64,000 bases of DNA from Glebionis coronaria (GCA_025667525.1 CM046881.1:497943627-498007626); one strand, 5' to 3'; positions 33,842 to 46,013 are shown, counted from the first letter of the stretch. Notes: generated from the sequence alone by a model not told the origin. Numbers and translations are program-made.

Positions 33842-35320
33842 CGTCACGGTGATCCAAAGTAATGAATTGCATCTTTGGATGTGTAAAGAAGAAAAGAATT
33901 GCCACAAAGGGATCACGTGAAGCTTTGGCACAAGTATTGAACGATTGGACACAAAAGTGATGTTTGTTTTTTTGTGATTAATAAAAGAAGTATTATTCAT
34001 GTGCAAGTTGAATAAAAGGATATAGCAGCATGTTTGGGTTTTTGCTATTGGTGCCAAGTTGATATAGAAGTAGACGCATAGAGATATTATAGTTTATGGT
34101 TCACGTGGGATTCAAAAGGAAAACAAATTCAGTATTTGTTTATTGTATACAAACGTGAAGGATCATGAGGTGATTCCTTTAAACTTATATTGTTTTATGC
34201 TTTTCTTGTCGTATGTTATATACCAAGGAGAAGTTATGAATAGCAGAGGGTAATGTTTTTAGTCACTGACAATATTATTTGTACCCGTTGACGAGAGTTA
34301 TGTAGTCACAAGATGGTGTCAGTGGCTGAGTCGAGCCGCTGACAAGAATAAAGTACACGCTGACAAGGAAGACGCCGACACGTTGTAATTTAGACGCTGA
34401 CAACGTGTTGTCCTATATATGGTTTTTAAGAACTGACAAGTATCGTCCGATATCGGACAGTACATACATGTGATATATTGGATGACAAAGGATCTCGGAC
34501 AGAAATGTCTGTTAAAATTTTATGGCTCGTTTTTTAAGATTGTGTTTGATACAATAAAGTTTTATTTGATTATGTGACAAGGCTAACCTTGCGGTTACGT
34601 ACCGACTTGGATTGGAAGCAGAACACCGACAGAGGTAGCAGTTGCATAAAAGAAGAAGATGATGTTGTACTTAGATGATTTTCATTGCAAATTAGAGGTT
34701 CCGATGAAGACGAATGATTATTGCTTATTTGGTGTTGGAGTTGTTTTTCGCAGGTTTGTATTTTATTATATCTCAAAAGATTCTTGTCTCTCTTTTGAGA
34801 TAACTTGCTTGTTCGTTTATGTTGGTGACGAAGACTTGTCAAATCTAGAAAATTGTCAGCTTACTATCACTTGAAGGAGTTACATTATCGTGCTCAGTGT
34901 CTCACAAAAGGATGAGGATTTTGATAAAGAGATCGAGGTCTGCTTATATTTTTCCTTACTCAGTATAAGTTCGACGTCACGTGGATAGTGCAAGATATAA
35001 GGTACAAGCTTGAGAGATTCCGCTTCTTCAACAAATAGGTTATATTCGTTTTTCTTCATCGTAATCTATAATTAGAGTCTACATGTTTCGTGATTCATTT
35101 ACATGCACCACTCAAGGGGAAGATTTTATTAGTTGTTTATCTTTAGAAGACCCCTATTGGATGTGACAAAAAGGGAAATAAGATTCAAAGATCAAAGTAT
35201 GCAACTTATTTTATGTGGTGATATGTTTTACAAGAAATCTTACTTTAAGGGGAAGCTTGTTTCATTCATGGACGATCAAGATTTGAAGATTGTTTATGTC
35301 ATCATCAAATAGGGCAAAAT
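33842..35320 (+). other. Element A interior, right part
   Basis: Noncoding, 1.48 kb. At 34336-34405 it holds three CGCTGACAA motifs and one CGCCGACA, the same sequence as the D motif read in sense direction. Two AAGGGGAAG tracts (near 35107 and 35249) resemble polypurine tracts. Confidence 0.6.
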
Positions 35321-35765
35321 TGTTGGGAATTAATTTGATGAGACAAAACAAGAATAATGAAACAAGAAGGACTTATATGCAAAAATAAAGATTTACAAGA
35401 ATATGGAGCCCTTTCATACAACAAGGAGGACTTAGTAGCAAAAGATGGAGGGACTTCTAGTGTAATTAGATTTTCTGTAAGAAGGGGTATGTGTAGTATA
35501 TAAACGCATACACCCTACATGAATTAAGATCCCATTATTCACAATGTAGTCACAAAGCGTGTGTCGTGTTCTAGGTGTGTGTGTTCTTTGTAAACACGCC
35601 TAGGGATTGAGTTTTAACATTTAATGAGAAGTAAATGTTGGAAATAATTGTCTTGTTTAGTAAACACCTTGTTTATGTGTCTTGTTCAATTCCATTATGC
35701 TGATCACATATGAACGAGATGCATTCCTAGTAAGCTTAATCGATCCATGAATTTTGGTTTCAACA
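35321..35765 (+). repeat. Element A 3' LTR (445 bp)
   Basis: TGTTGGGAATT...GGTTTCAACA, with a TATATAAA element near 35497. Copia C2 sequence follows directly. Confidence 0.8.
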
Positions 35766-36973
35766 ATTTCTGTGAATGGTGTGTTTTAAATTAACATGCA
35801 TGATAATAATTCCAAGAGTAACAATAATTCTGTTTTAGCATGAATAAGAAGAGAAAATTAGACAATAACTCTTCTTATCTTTGGCATTGTAGACTTGCCC
35901 ATATTGGGAAGACACGCATACAAAAGCTTCAACGTGATGATATATTGGAGAATATCAGTGATGAATCATTTGATAAATGTGAGTCTTGTATCTCTGGAAA
36001 GGTGACCAAGAAACCTTTTAATAGCAATATTGAAAGGGCTACTGAACTAGTTGGTTTGATACATACGGATGTGTGTGGACCACTTAGACATGTGTCAAGG
36101 AAAGGTGCTAGCTACTTCTTAACGTTTACGTATGATTATAGCCGATATGGTTATGTTTATTTACTTAAGCATAAACATGAAGTATTTGAAACATTCAAAA
36201 TGTTTAAAGCAGAAGTAGAGTTACAACTAGGAAAGAAGATTAAAGCTCTTTGTTCCGATAGAGGTGGTGAATATTTAAGTCAAGAGTTTAAAGATTATTT
36301 AAGTGAGAACGGAATTGTTCAGAAACTTATTTCTTCATATACTCCACAACAAAATGGTGTATCCGAAAGGAGAAATCGTACACTGTTGGATATGGTACGA
36401 TCTATGTTTAATCTTACAACTTTACCATTATCCTTCTTGGATATGCATTAGAATCTGTAGTCCGCATTCTGAATATGGTTCCCACAAAAAAGGTTGATGA
36501 GACACCATATGAACTAGGGCATGGAAAAAGGCCATAATAAAATCTGGGGTTGTGAGGCGTATGTGAAATGTGACTCTGGAGATAAACTCCAAAAACGCTC
36601 TATGAAATGTATCTTTGTAGGTTACCATAAGGAAACTATGGGTTACTACTTCTATTATCCGCCAGAGAACAAGGTTATTGTTTCTAGGTATGGAGACTTC
36701 CTTGAAAATGATCTTGTAAATCAAGAATTTAGTGGGAGAAATTATGATCTTGAAGAAATTCAAGAAGATACATTGCCTTCTGAAAATACTAGCGAAGAAA
36801 TTCCTGTAGAACCAGTAAGTCTGGGAGTTCTACCGGAATTAGTTCCTTCACGTAGGTCTAAGAGAACCGTACGTGCGCCAAGCAAACTGTGTCTTTACAT
36901 AGAGGATGATGAGGAGGAAGTAGGGGATCTTGCTGAACCTGCTAACTATCGATCCGCAATGCTTGATCCATAA
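35766..36973 (+). pseudogene. C2 copia integrase region
   Basis: Begins in the protease/pre-integrase junction (SVNG), then an HHCC region (LWHCRLAHIGKTRIQKL, KCESC). The integrase core follows with Asp in HTDVCGPL, Asp in CSDRGGEY, and Glu in PQQNGVSERRNR. A frameshift occurs near 36435, two stops near 36535, then the C-terminal domain (GCEAYVK, KCIFVGYHKETMGYYFYYPPENK) and an acidic linker. The style is that of the TNT1/Tork-like copia group. The upstream gag and protease were lost or lie beyond the insertion of A. Confidence 0.88.
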
Positions 36974-37240
36974 AATTCTAAATGGATAGTTACGATGAAT
37001 GAGGAAATGAAATCCATGAAAATCAACGATGTTTGAAATCTTGTAGACGCGCCTAAAAACGCTAAAGTAGTGAAAAATAAGTGGATCTTCAAGAAGAAAA
37101 CCGACATTGATGGTGAGTACAATCCTACAAAGCACGTTTAGTAGCTAATGGTTTTACTCAAACTTTTGGTGTAGACTACGAGGAGACTTTTTCTCCTGTA
37201 GCATACTTACGAGTTATTAGGATTCTCATAGCTATAGCAG
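36974..37240 (+). pseudogene. C2 reverse transcriptase N-terminal fragment
   Basis: Has NKWIFKKKTDIDGEYN and, after a shift, a DYEETFSPVA-like segment. Stops occur in the frame. It is cut at 37240 by element G, and the remainder resumes at 49433. Confidence 0.8.
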
Positions 37241-37354
37241 TGTTGAACACGTAATTATTCAACTTTTTAGTGCTAATATCCCTTTATTTTTGGCATAATA
37301 AATAGCAAAACGTGCAACTTTAGTGTATTTATCGTTTATATGTGTTATTTATTA
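37241..37354 (+). repeat. Element G 5' LTR, part 1
   Basis: First 114 bp of the LTR, up to ...TTATTTATTA, where the Helitron interrupts. Confidence 0.9.
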
Positions 37355-38088
37355 CTAGGCGATTACCCGCGCATAGCGGCGGAAATACCTAGCGGCACAT
37401 AATTAACGACATGGTAATTATTTTGTGTAACATTCTAAATATAGTATGAAAATATCATGTATCAAACGGCTGTAAAATGAGACAATTCAAGGCAAGCAAA
37501 AATTCTTATCATGTATCAAATTGGACAGCCATCCTCGCCTTGGTACAATTCAAGTTTTTTTAACTAAATATACATGTATCAACAGAGGCTTTGTTTTTTT
37601 AAGTAAAACAAAGAATACCAAAACAACATGTATTAACAGGCTTCTTTTAATTAAAACAAAGAACACCAAAACATGTATTTATGAAACAAAGCCAACAATG
37701 ACTCACTTTATAACATGAATAAGCTGGCTCCCAAAGATACTTTAACCTCCAGATAGCCCATTTTTATCTATTCTGTCATTTTTAGTCTTTGTTTTTATTC
37801 TTTTTTTGTCAAAGCGTGTTTTCTAAGTTTTGATCTGTAGGATTAGTTTTTCACGTTGTTTTCCCTTTTGGTCAATTTTGAAGCATTGGCGAAAAGATGA
37901 AATAATAGAGCTGCTTGTTTACGCCTTTTTACATTTAATCTTAAACCATAGTGTAATCAAGTTTGTATATATACTATATATACGATTCTCAGTTCCTCTT
38001 GATCAATTTAATTGTTCACCTATATCAAATGAATCAGAATTATTTTTGTGAAGACACAATCTAAAACTTGTTCTCACGTGTATCAGGT

Positions 38089-38430
38089 GGACTCTCATAT
38101 GACCCGTTAAAGCTTCTCCCACCCTGAATTTCCTGGAGCAAATCAAGCGTGTATGACCATTGGTGTTTTATTACCACATTATTATGGACTCTCTTAGGTC
38201 CACCTAAAACAATCGCTGACCCGAATTCCCTAAAGCAAATGGAGCCTTTATAATCAGTACTACCTTTTTCACACAAGAATCGGCTCTCTTGTGGTCCTCT
38301 AAATCTTCTCCCGACCCGAATACCTCTGAGCACGCCGTACATTTATAATAAAGGGCTCTTATATGCCCCCCTAAATAACTCCCCCACCCGAATTCCTTGA
38401 AGCAAACCGCTCATTTAAAAGTCTTACTTT
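38089..38430 (+). repeat. Four imperfect repeats in the Helitron
   Basis: Units start near 38089, 38186, 38282 and 38353 with GGCTCTY, then a CTCCC...ACCCGAAT-like core and AAGCAAA. Similarity is about 60 bp per unit, with spacers of 0-40 bp. Confidence 0.6.
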
Positions 38431-41400
38431 TATCCCTTGCCTTGTTATTTCCTAATTCGTGACTCTCAGCCGAGAACATCATCAAGGTGAAAGCAACATT
38501 AGCAGCTTCTTCTTGTTGTTCTATATGATGACCAAAAAATGTACAAATAAGTTTCTTAGATATTCAGTTGTATCTTTTTGAATCACTGTTTCTAAATTAT
38601 GGGGATTTCTTGCATTAACAAATTGAACTTTAAGTTATGTTAAGGTTATTACTTGTTAATGCACATTTAAGTCGAGGTTTCTCGAAATAAAACAAGTGTA
38701 ATTCTAAAATAGCATAACCAAAATGGGTTATTTTTAAAATGAAGTTCATGTATACCCAAAAATGCTTAATAATCATAATACATTATGCATTCAGAAGTGT
38801 ATACTCAGGTATTTAAGAGATGGTATCAGAATGCAAATGATATTGCTCACGATCTCCATGAATTGAAGCCGATGAATGTTCTCTGTTATGGCGCTCATGG
38901 CTTACTATCTAGAATCTGATAAAATAATATGCAAACAACAACTCAATCAACCCAAAAGTACAAAACAAACCAAGTATGTGGGACAGCAATTGTCTTGCTT
39001 GTCTTGACTATGCTGTCCCTCAACTAAAAGTATGTGGGATAGGCAATGAAGCTCATGCTTTTTATAATGGTTGTTAGGTCGGGTAATCAATAAGAAAAAG
39101 TTCATGCTTTTTATTATGTCTGTGAAGTGTGAAGTCAGGTAATCAATAAGAAAAAAGTACTTGACCTCTTTGTGTTAGACTTGCACTTGGGTTTTCTTTT
39201 GTTTTTTGTTGTTTACTATTAGTACATTATATACAGTATACTAACTGTCTAGTAGAGACCCAAAAGATTAACCCAACAATAAATTGCATCTACAAAATTT
39301 AGATGAATGTTTGTTACCTGCGTCGCATATGTTGTTCCTAACTTTCCCCGACCTCTTCCCCTTTCCACTCTTCTTTTTATCTATCAAACAACATCACACA
39401 TTTAAATTTAAATTGTTTACTGATCTCAACAAAATCATACAACTTTAATAACTTCTTGGAAGAAAATCAAGAGATAACCAAATCAATTTAGATGACTGAG
39501 ATAGAGAAAAATGCAACCTTCTACTTTTCCCTCCTAATCCACTTTCACCACGACGTATCTATCTACCAAAATCATCAAGATCTAAAATAACATAATCAAC
39601 ATCAAAACTATAATCTCAGAAAAAAAACCCTTAAAATCCAACATAAAAAGGGCATACCTTAAAATGATGTAAGATGTCATAATTTTTGGTAACTCTAGAT
39701 GTTTTCTATTCCATTGGATAAAACGGTAGGGACACTCCATCTTTTTCTTCATTAATACCTTTACCTACACAATAACTGCATAGACGATTGAGATTAACAG
39801 GACCGCCAACTTGTTTGACGAATTTGTAAATCATTTATATCTTGTTAACCTGATAAGCCACCCATATAATTTGGGCAAAAATTCAAACCTTGCTCTAAAT
39901 GTTTTTAGATGATCAAACTATTATGATTCTCATCCAACACAGTTACATATAAATAGGTACTTACCAATTCGTCCAAAGTCATAAAGAAGGTAACCATTAT
40001 TTTTTCTTGTATACCATAGTCATGCCCAACATTCCGACAACCACAACTGACACCACCACATCCAGCGACGTCCGATCACCAACGAATATTCATTTGCAAA
40101 CCAAAGTTAACAAAACAACTACAAACGCATTGAAGCCACCTAGCACACTATACCCGCCTAGTCCACCAAAACCATGTCAATCGTTTGATAGACGGCAATA
40201 AAAGTTGCAGCGGCCGTAGGTCTGTGGGTCGTTCACAATAGGCACTACATCACGGTGGCAGTGAGAATGAAGTAGCCAAGGATGGAATCTCCTTCTAAAA
40301 TTTAAGAACTTTGCAGCAACCCTCACATGGTGTGGTGCATCAAATATCTCAAAAAATTCAATCTACAATTTGAAAACATCCAAGTAACTAATAAAGCTTT
40401 AGCTGTTATGCGAAAACTTCTTTATTTGATTATTTTTTATCAATCCAAAAATCGCCCACAAAGTTTGCAACAAAAAAAGTCATCCATCAGATTCCTAACA
40501 CTTCATCACCTTAAAATGAAGTTATGCCAGAACCTATACATAAATTAAAAGTTGAGCTTTTTTTACGGCAAACCTGGGTTTGTGACCTGTTTATTTTCTG
40601 ACCAATGGACGACACCCAAATGGTGAAATCAGAAAAGAAAACCACTTTTTTTATCAATTCTTCTTGGTAAATCTGTTGCCATCCAAACACCCCTAAACCA
40701 TTTTCCTCAATCTTTCTCAGAATTGTAAACTGAATCACTCAAGATACAATTTAGAACCAGTTAAAAGAATCAAAACTGATTATTCTCATTTTTTTGATGT
40801 TGGTAAAATGGTTTATGGGTTTGATAAATAAAATATTAATGTGTATTTGAGATTAACCATAAGGGAAAAAACATAGTGACATCGGATGTATTCAGTCAAA
40901 TCCATGAATGCCAAATTTGCCAAAACTCATATAATCAACCTATTAGGTTCACTGATCAAATAGGCATTAAAAGAAAAAGGCAACAACAATTTGGGCATCA
41001 AGAAAATGGGAATCAAAACAGGGCAAGCTAATTGCAACAATTACTGGAGTAAGCGATAAGAACACCATATCAATCAATCTCAATATAGAAAAAAATACAA
41101 ATATGTAAATAAAAATAAAAAAGAGATTCGAAACATTACCTGAATTATTAACCGGCAACAACGACACCTGCTACTCATTTACCCTGCTCCACCAAACAAA
41201 GAACATATACAAAAACAAATGAATCAGCGAAACAAATCATACCAAAATAGCATCAAAATAGCATGCTTGGCAATAATTAACCAACATAATCAAAAAAGAA
41301 AGATATGGAGATTGGTTGCTACACCATAAAACACACACCAACGATTGGCAAGTCCACCTAAACCATCAACCAAAATCACAAATCCACCGAAACCACTTAA

Positions 41401-41480
41401 CCCACCAGCCTACAACACCATTAAGGTGGTGGTTGTGGTGGCAATTTCGGATGATAGTGGCGGCGATAGACCAATTGGTT
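38431..41480. other. Helitron interior without recognised genes
   Basis: 3 kb, AT-rich. A short duplication lies at about 39056-39150 (GGTAATCAATAAGAAAAA twice). I see no convincing captured exon here. Confidence 0.5.
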
Positions 41481-41758
41481 GTATATGTGATTCTCTGAGC
41501 TGGTGATACGAATGAGACAGAGAGCTGGTGATACGAATGAGACATAGGAGTGTGTCAATTTATACAGTTTTTGGCGTTACAATTATGTAATATCATTTCC
41601 ATGTTTACATATTTATGGCGTTACAGTTGTATACAAGAAGTCAATAGCAAATTTTTCATACTTTCCATACATGTGTTTATACTGGAATGAAACTTCCAGG
41701 AGAAGCTACAAAGGAATTTTTCAATTTTCAACAAAATAGATCCGTCCTTTATAATTAG

Positions 41759-42430
41759 TTAAGATAAGATGACTTGAGGCTCACAAGGTTGCATTGTTAT
41801 TTCTTCTATTTCTTCATCAGACTCGTCATCACTCGAGATGACAATAACGTCATCCCAATTCCAGTTTAGTAAGTTTGGGTTGTAGAATGGACTGGGGTGT
41901 GGAGCACGGGTAGCAGGAGGAGGGGGAACAAGCTGAAAAAAACAGTGGTAAGTTATGATATTACAAATTAGAAAGAAAGGTGTTACCAATAAAATGAAGA
42001 GCACTAACCTCAAGATCGTCGTCAATGTTACGTTCGACCATATTTGACATTTTTAGGATACGTCCGAGTTGCATTGTTATTTCTTCTATTTCTTCATCAG
42101 ACTCGTCATCACTCGAGATGACAATAACGTCATCCCAATTCCAGTTTAGTAAGTTTGGGTTGTAGAATGGACTGGGGTGTGGAGCACGGGTAGCAGGAGG
42201 AGGGGGAACAAGCTGGAAAAAAACAGTGGTAAGTGATGATATTACAAATTAGAAAGAAAGGTGTTACCAGTAAAATGAAGAGCACTAACCTCAAGATCAT
42301 CGTGAATGTTACGTTCGACCATATTTGACATTTTTAGGATACGTCCGAGACAGAGATGGTGATACGAAGGAGAGAACGCTGGTGATACAAAAGAGATAGA
42401 GCTGCTACGCTGGTGATACAAATGAAACAT
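41759..42430 (-). CDS. Putative three-exon ORF with duplicated SIM-like motif (in Helitron)
   Basis: Minus-strand ATG at 42428-42430. Exon 1 is 42430-42290, exon 2 is 42212-42009 and exon 3 is 41932-41759; introns of 77 and 76 bp have GT...AG ends. The spliced frame is 173 codons including TAA, with no internal stop. A ~280 bp tandem duplication (41788-42067 and 42068-42349) made exon 2 and exon 3 copies of each other and keeps the frame across the joint (204 coding bases, 68 codons). Each copy has a Pro-rich stretch then WNWDDVIVISSDDESDEEIEE, where VIVI followed by Ser/Asp/Glu fits a SUMO-interacting motif. Expression is unknown; it may be a captured gene fragment. Confidence 0.45.
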
Positions 42431-42734
42431 AAGAGTGTGTGAATTTATATAGTGTGATAGTGTGAGGCGTTACTACTTGCATGCTGTTGAAAAATGTATA
42501 TCATTTCCAAGTTTACATATTGCATGCATGGCTGTTGAAAAAATGTAATCATTTCCAAGTTTACATATTACATATTGCGTTACAATTACAGATTACAGAT
42601 GTATCTTAGTAGTCAACATTAAAGTTTCCATTGTATCCATCCATATCCATACGTTTGACAAACTTCTAAGACAAGCTTTGTTGAAAATTTTCAACTTTCA
42701 ACATATGAGATCCGTGCTTTATAGTTAGTATAGA
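41765..42734 (-). other. Outer Helitron 5' segment beyond an inner 5' terminus
   Basis: Minus strand from 41764, TCTTAACTAATTATAAAGG, matches the outer end at 42734 with 4 mismatches in 26 bases. The ~270 bp after each end also align (GGTGATACRAATGARACATA, CATTTCCAWGTTTACATAT). A ~45 bp duplication lies within 42479-42569. Confidence 0.65.
41788..42349 (-). repeat. 280 bp tandem duplication in the Helitron
   Basis: Copy 1 at 41788-42067, copy 2 at 42068-42349, almost identical (a few substitutions and two inserted bases in the intron), so it is a recent duplication. Confidence 0.93.
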
Positions 42735-44138
42735 TTGTAGGTACGAATATTAAAGAAAAGGATCAAAAACAAAGAAAAAGACCAAAAACGAGCACGAGAA
42801 ATGGAAAGAGCACGAAAAATCGAGTCCAACGGTGCATTCATATTTTATTGGGCCGGCCCGAAACCATTTAAATGGGTCGGACCGCCCCATTAATTGACTT
42901 CAGTCACACAGGCCCAACACAAGCCAACACAGCCCAAAAAGACGCAGGCATGCCCATAAATGAATGAAAAGAAAAGATGTGGTAAGATAGCTTCATATAT
43001 ACGCAGACAACATTCATATATTTTTATTTTTCTTTCTTTTCATTAAGTGTAGAGGTAGGGACACACAATTTTTCAATAGGCTGTAGTTTTTTAGATAAGG
43101 TTTTATTTTCCTGTTTGAGATTTACGCAGCACAAGGGGGGCATCATCTGGAGCCGACACCTTCATATTGGTGGGGGTACACATTAATTTTCAGCTTTTAA
43201 CTCCTTTAAATGTCTTTGTGTTTTGTTCTATTGAAATTTAATTTTGTTTAATCATTATCATTTAGAGCAATCATTATTAGTATACCGTATAATTTTATTT
43301 GGGATTTACAAACTTTCTGTTTTCATTTCATCTTTCCTTTTGTTCGGACGAAGGAATATAAAGCATTCATCATTCATTTTGTTTTTAATTCATCTCAATT
43401 TATGACTAGTATGCATTAATTAGTTGCTTCTTGTTTAATTAATGTTTTAGCTTTCCATACGTATGATTTTCATTTTACATTCACCATATGAATCTATCAT
43501 TTATTACTTCTTTCAAGGCTTGTATTATTTAGTTTAAGTATTGACTGATGGAGTTTAAGGAAATGGGATTTGAAGCTTATGGAATTCGGGTCATTATTAA
43601 TGGTTGGTTCCATTACTTATGTTTCGATGCTTATACTGGAGAATAGCTTAAATTTTGATTTGTTATTTGGAGTTTCGACTTATAAGTGGAGTAGTTTTTT
43701 TGGCATAAATGATTAGCTTATTGGTGGAGGTCTTTTTAATTTGGCTTATGATTTATGGTGGATTTATCTCGATTGTTGTTTAATGTACATAAAGGTAATT
43801 TCTTTAACCTTCTTTTTATTTATAAGCATAAAGTTTATTTATTTTTATCGCGCATTGTCATTGTTACTTTTTTTATTTCTACCTTTAATATCATGATTAG
43901 AGTAGTTTTATTTATGCTTGTTTAGTTTAGCATCTTTATTATTGTTAGTTGATATTTGTAGCTTACATAATTGTTGCTTTTCTCGTTTAATATTTTATTA
44001 TGAATTTTAGTAGTTTCAATATATAAAAAAGCAAAATCTTTTTATTCGAGCATAAAACTAGAGACATAAACGCATATTTCCAATCACACTTCGTTGGAAC
44101 TACGATAACCTTTCGGGTATATGAAAACGACTAAATCA
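42735..44138 (+). repeat. Element G 5' LTR, part 2
   Basis: Continues the LTR from TTGTAGGTAC to ACTAAATCA and aligns to the 3' LTR up to 49427. A TATATAC-type TATA element lies near 42995. Confidence 0.92.
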
Positions 44139-44140
44139 AA

Positions 44141-44158
44141 TGGCGTCGCTGCCGAGGA
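44141..44158 (+). other. Element G primer binding site (tRNA-Asp type)
   Basis: TGGCGTCGCTGCCGAGGA, 15 of 18 bases identical to the recalled tRNA-Asp complement, two bases after the LTR. Confidence 0.75.
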
Positions 44159-44237
44159 ATGTGTGTAGCGATATTGGCATTGTGTTTTTAGTTACTGACT
44201 TGAAGATCCTTTCGTTTTGAAAGTTTATTTTTGTATT

Positions 44238-44239
<2 letters not shown>

Positions 44240-44281
<42 letters not shown>
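44240..44281 (+). repeat. (TA)n microsatellite, about 21 units
   Basis: Uninterrupted TA dinucleotides in the leader of G, a likely polymorphic site. Confidence 0.97.
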
Positions 44282-44285
<4 letters not shown>

Positions 44286-44475
44286 TTTAAAAATCCATAA
44301 AAATATATAAAATTTATAAAAACCAAAAATATTTTCTTATTTTATCTTCTTTTCTTTATTACTATATATATCATTTAAAAAAATTATTAATTAAAAAAAA
44401 GCTTTAAAAAATATTCTTCTTTATCCTCTATTGTGTTTAATTCTTTTTCTTAATCCCTCTTATTTTTAATTCTTC

Positions 44476-45984
44476 ATGGATTCGTATTGTATAGGGTGTG
44501 GGAGACCATCGTCTGGTAGTCAATCATGTTATTGGTGTTCATGCGAGCGGTGCGGTATGGATATCCCTAATTATGAATTTGGACATTGTTCATTTTGCAA
44601 TTCGATCAATTCATACTTCACCTCTAATGACAATATCTCACCCTCTTCCATATATGACGATCCGTATCCGCAAAATGCACCGGGTGTTTCTCAATACTCG
44701 TGTTGCAACAATTGTGGGGGCCCTCATGACACTTTTTCTTGTCAACCGATGAATTATTATGAGCCCGATCCGTGCTATAATTCCGGTTTTCATAATTTTG
44801 AGCCCCCACAATACACCCTCGATCACCAGTCTTCTTTGAATCCGAATGACGTAACACAAGCACTTCTTTTGAAACTTCATGACGGAGTAATTCGACTAAA
44901 AGAAACATGGGAGGAGGAAAAGCGACAGCGGCATTAGCAAGTATCTAATCTTAGTGCTTATACCTCTACGCCTCGTGTGATTCCTTATTGTTATGATGAT
45001 GACAAGGATAATATTTACGATCTCAATCCATCATGTGAGACTACCACTCCTATTCTCGATTCTTCCACTACGGAGACCGACGCCTCTCTCATCATAAGGG
45101 ATGAGGGTCTTATCACTATTCCTTGTGATGAGATTCTTATTCCAATCCAAAGTGAGCCTACGGTTGCTTCTGATAGTGATAGTGAGTGTGAATCTCTTTC
45201 TAGTGATGATTCATTACCTCCCACCGGCATCTTGGGAGATAATTCTTTGGCTTTCTCTAATCCTCTTTTTGATCTCGATGATGATTTTACTTCTAGTGAT
45301 GACGAGTCACTATCCTATGAAGACGTTCTCAAGAAAAATTTCAAGATTTATTCGAACCCTTTATTTGATTTTGATGACGCCTACATCTCTAGTGAGGTGA
45401 ATCCTCTCTTTGAAGAGGGGATTGAGGACATTGATAGCTCCGACTCTCTTGCTATTGATGAGCATTCATTATTAGCCATGCCACCTCCCATCGTAGAGGA
45501 GGTGGAGAGATTTGACCCTACCTTCCGTTTGATTCGGTCTTGAGAGGTGACGCGGGGGGTAGATATTTCTTCTGATATTTCTCATATTATGTTTCCACCC
45601 CATCCTACCACGTGCACACCCAAGCGGGTGATGTATCGCTTTTACTCTCCTCATTTCATACCGGGAAATGAGGATGAGTGTTTTGATCCTGGAGGAGACG
45701 TTGATGTTGCTATTACTTGTGATGTTTTACCTGTTACCCCATCGACTCATGCTTTGAGTTTCTATCAAGTTTCCTCAGGTGACACTTTGATATCTTTTTC
45801 TCCCACCCTCCCGTCCTTGGCGAAGACGAGTATTCTTAAGGATCGCCTTTATACCTATTTCTCGTATGTTATAAGAATCCTTCTACTTTTCTTCACTTAT
45901 ACTGTGGATTCTTCTTCTTTATTCTCATCCGGTAATGAGGATAAGATTTTTGACCCTGGCATATCTGTTTTGAGCCAGTGGTGA
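44476..45984 (+). pseudogene. Element G single ORF: Cys-rich and acidic protein
   Basis: ATG at 44476 (MDSYCIGCGRPSSGSQSC). One reading frame runs about 502 codons to 45984, broken only by TAG at 44935-44937 and TGA at 45541-45543. The N-terminal ~90 residues hold several CxxC pairs and a knuckle CNNCGGPHDTFSC (C-X2-C-X3-H-X4-C) of the same form as the B gag knuckle. The middle is Asp/Ser/Glu-rich with repeats of SNPLFD-DD--SSDDESLSYEDV. The C-terminal part has a hydrophobic segment (YVIRILLLFFTYTV, about 45867-45908) and NEDKIFDPGI. No catalytic domain is present. It is probably the only protein of a non-autonomous Athila-related family; function unknown. Confidence 0.75.
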
Positions 45985-46013
45985 TTCTCTTGCTCCCTCA
46001 TGGACCATTTAAT

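Larger units (their letters stand above)
21295..35765 (+). mobile_element. Element A: pol-less copia-type element, 5' truncated, hosting D
   Basis: A 100 bp LTR end at 21295-21394 matches the last 100 bp of a full LTR at 35321-35765. The left copy is followed by an initiator-tRNA-Met primer site. Without D the interior is only about 2.2 kb and has no gag or pol domain, so it is a small non-autonomous element. The 5' LTR is missing its first ~345 bp, replaced by the CACTA remnant. About six or seven differences per 100 bp between LTR ends suggest A is older than D. Confidence 0.75.
37355..42734 (-). mobile_element. Non-autonomous Helitron in the G 5' LTR
   Basis: On the minus strand it starts TCTATACTAACTATAAAGC (42734) and ends GGGTAATCGCCTAG (37355). 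A GC-rich hairpin (CCGC-TATGC-GCGG) ends about eight bases before CTAG. It sits exactly between A (37354) and T (42735) with no target duplication, the Helitron rule, and the uninterrupted 3' LTR of G confirms the empty site. No Rep/helicase frame is present. It carries short repeats and a small spliceable ORF. A second 5'-terminus-like sequence lies inside at 41764. Confidence 0.9.
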
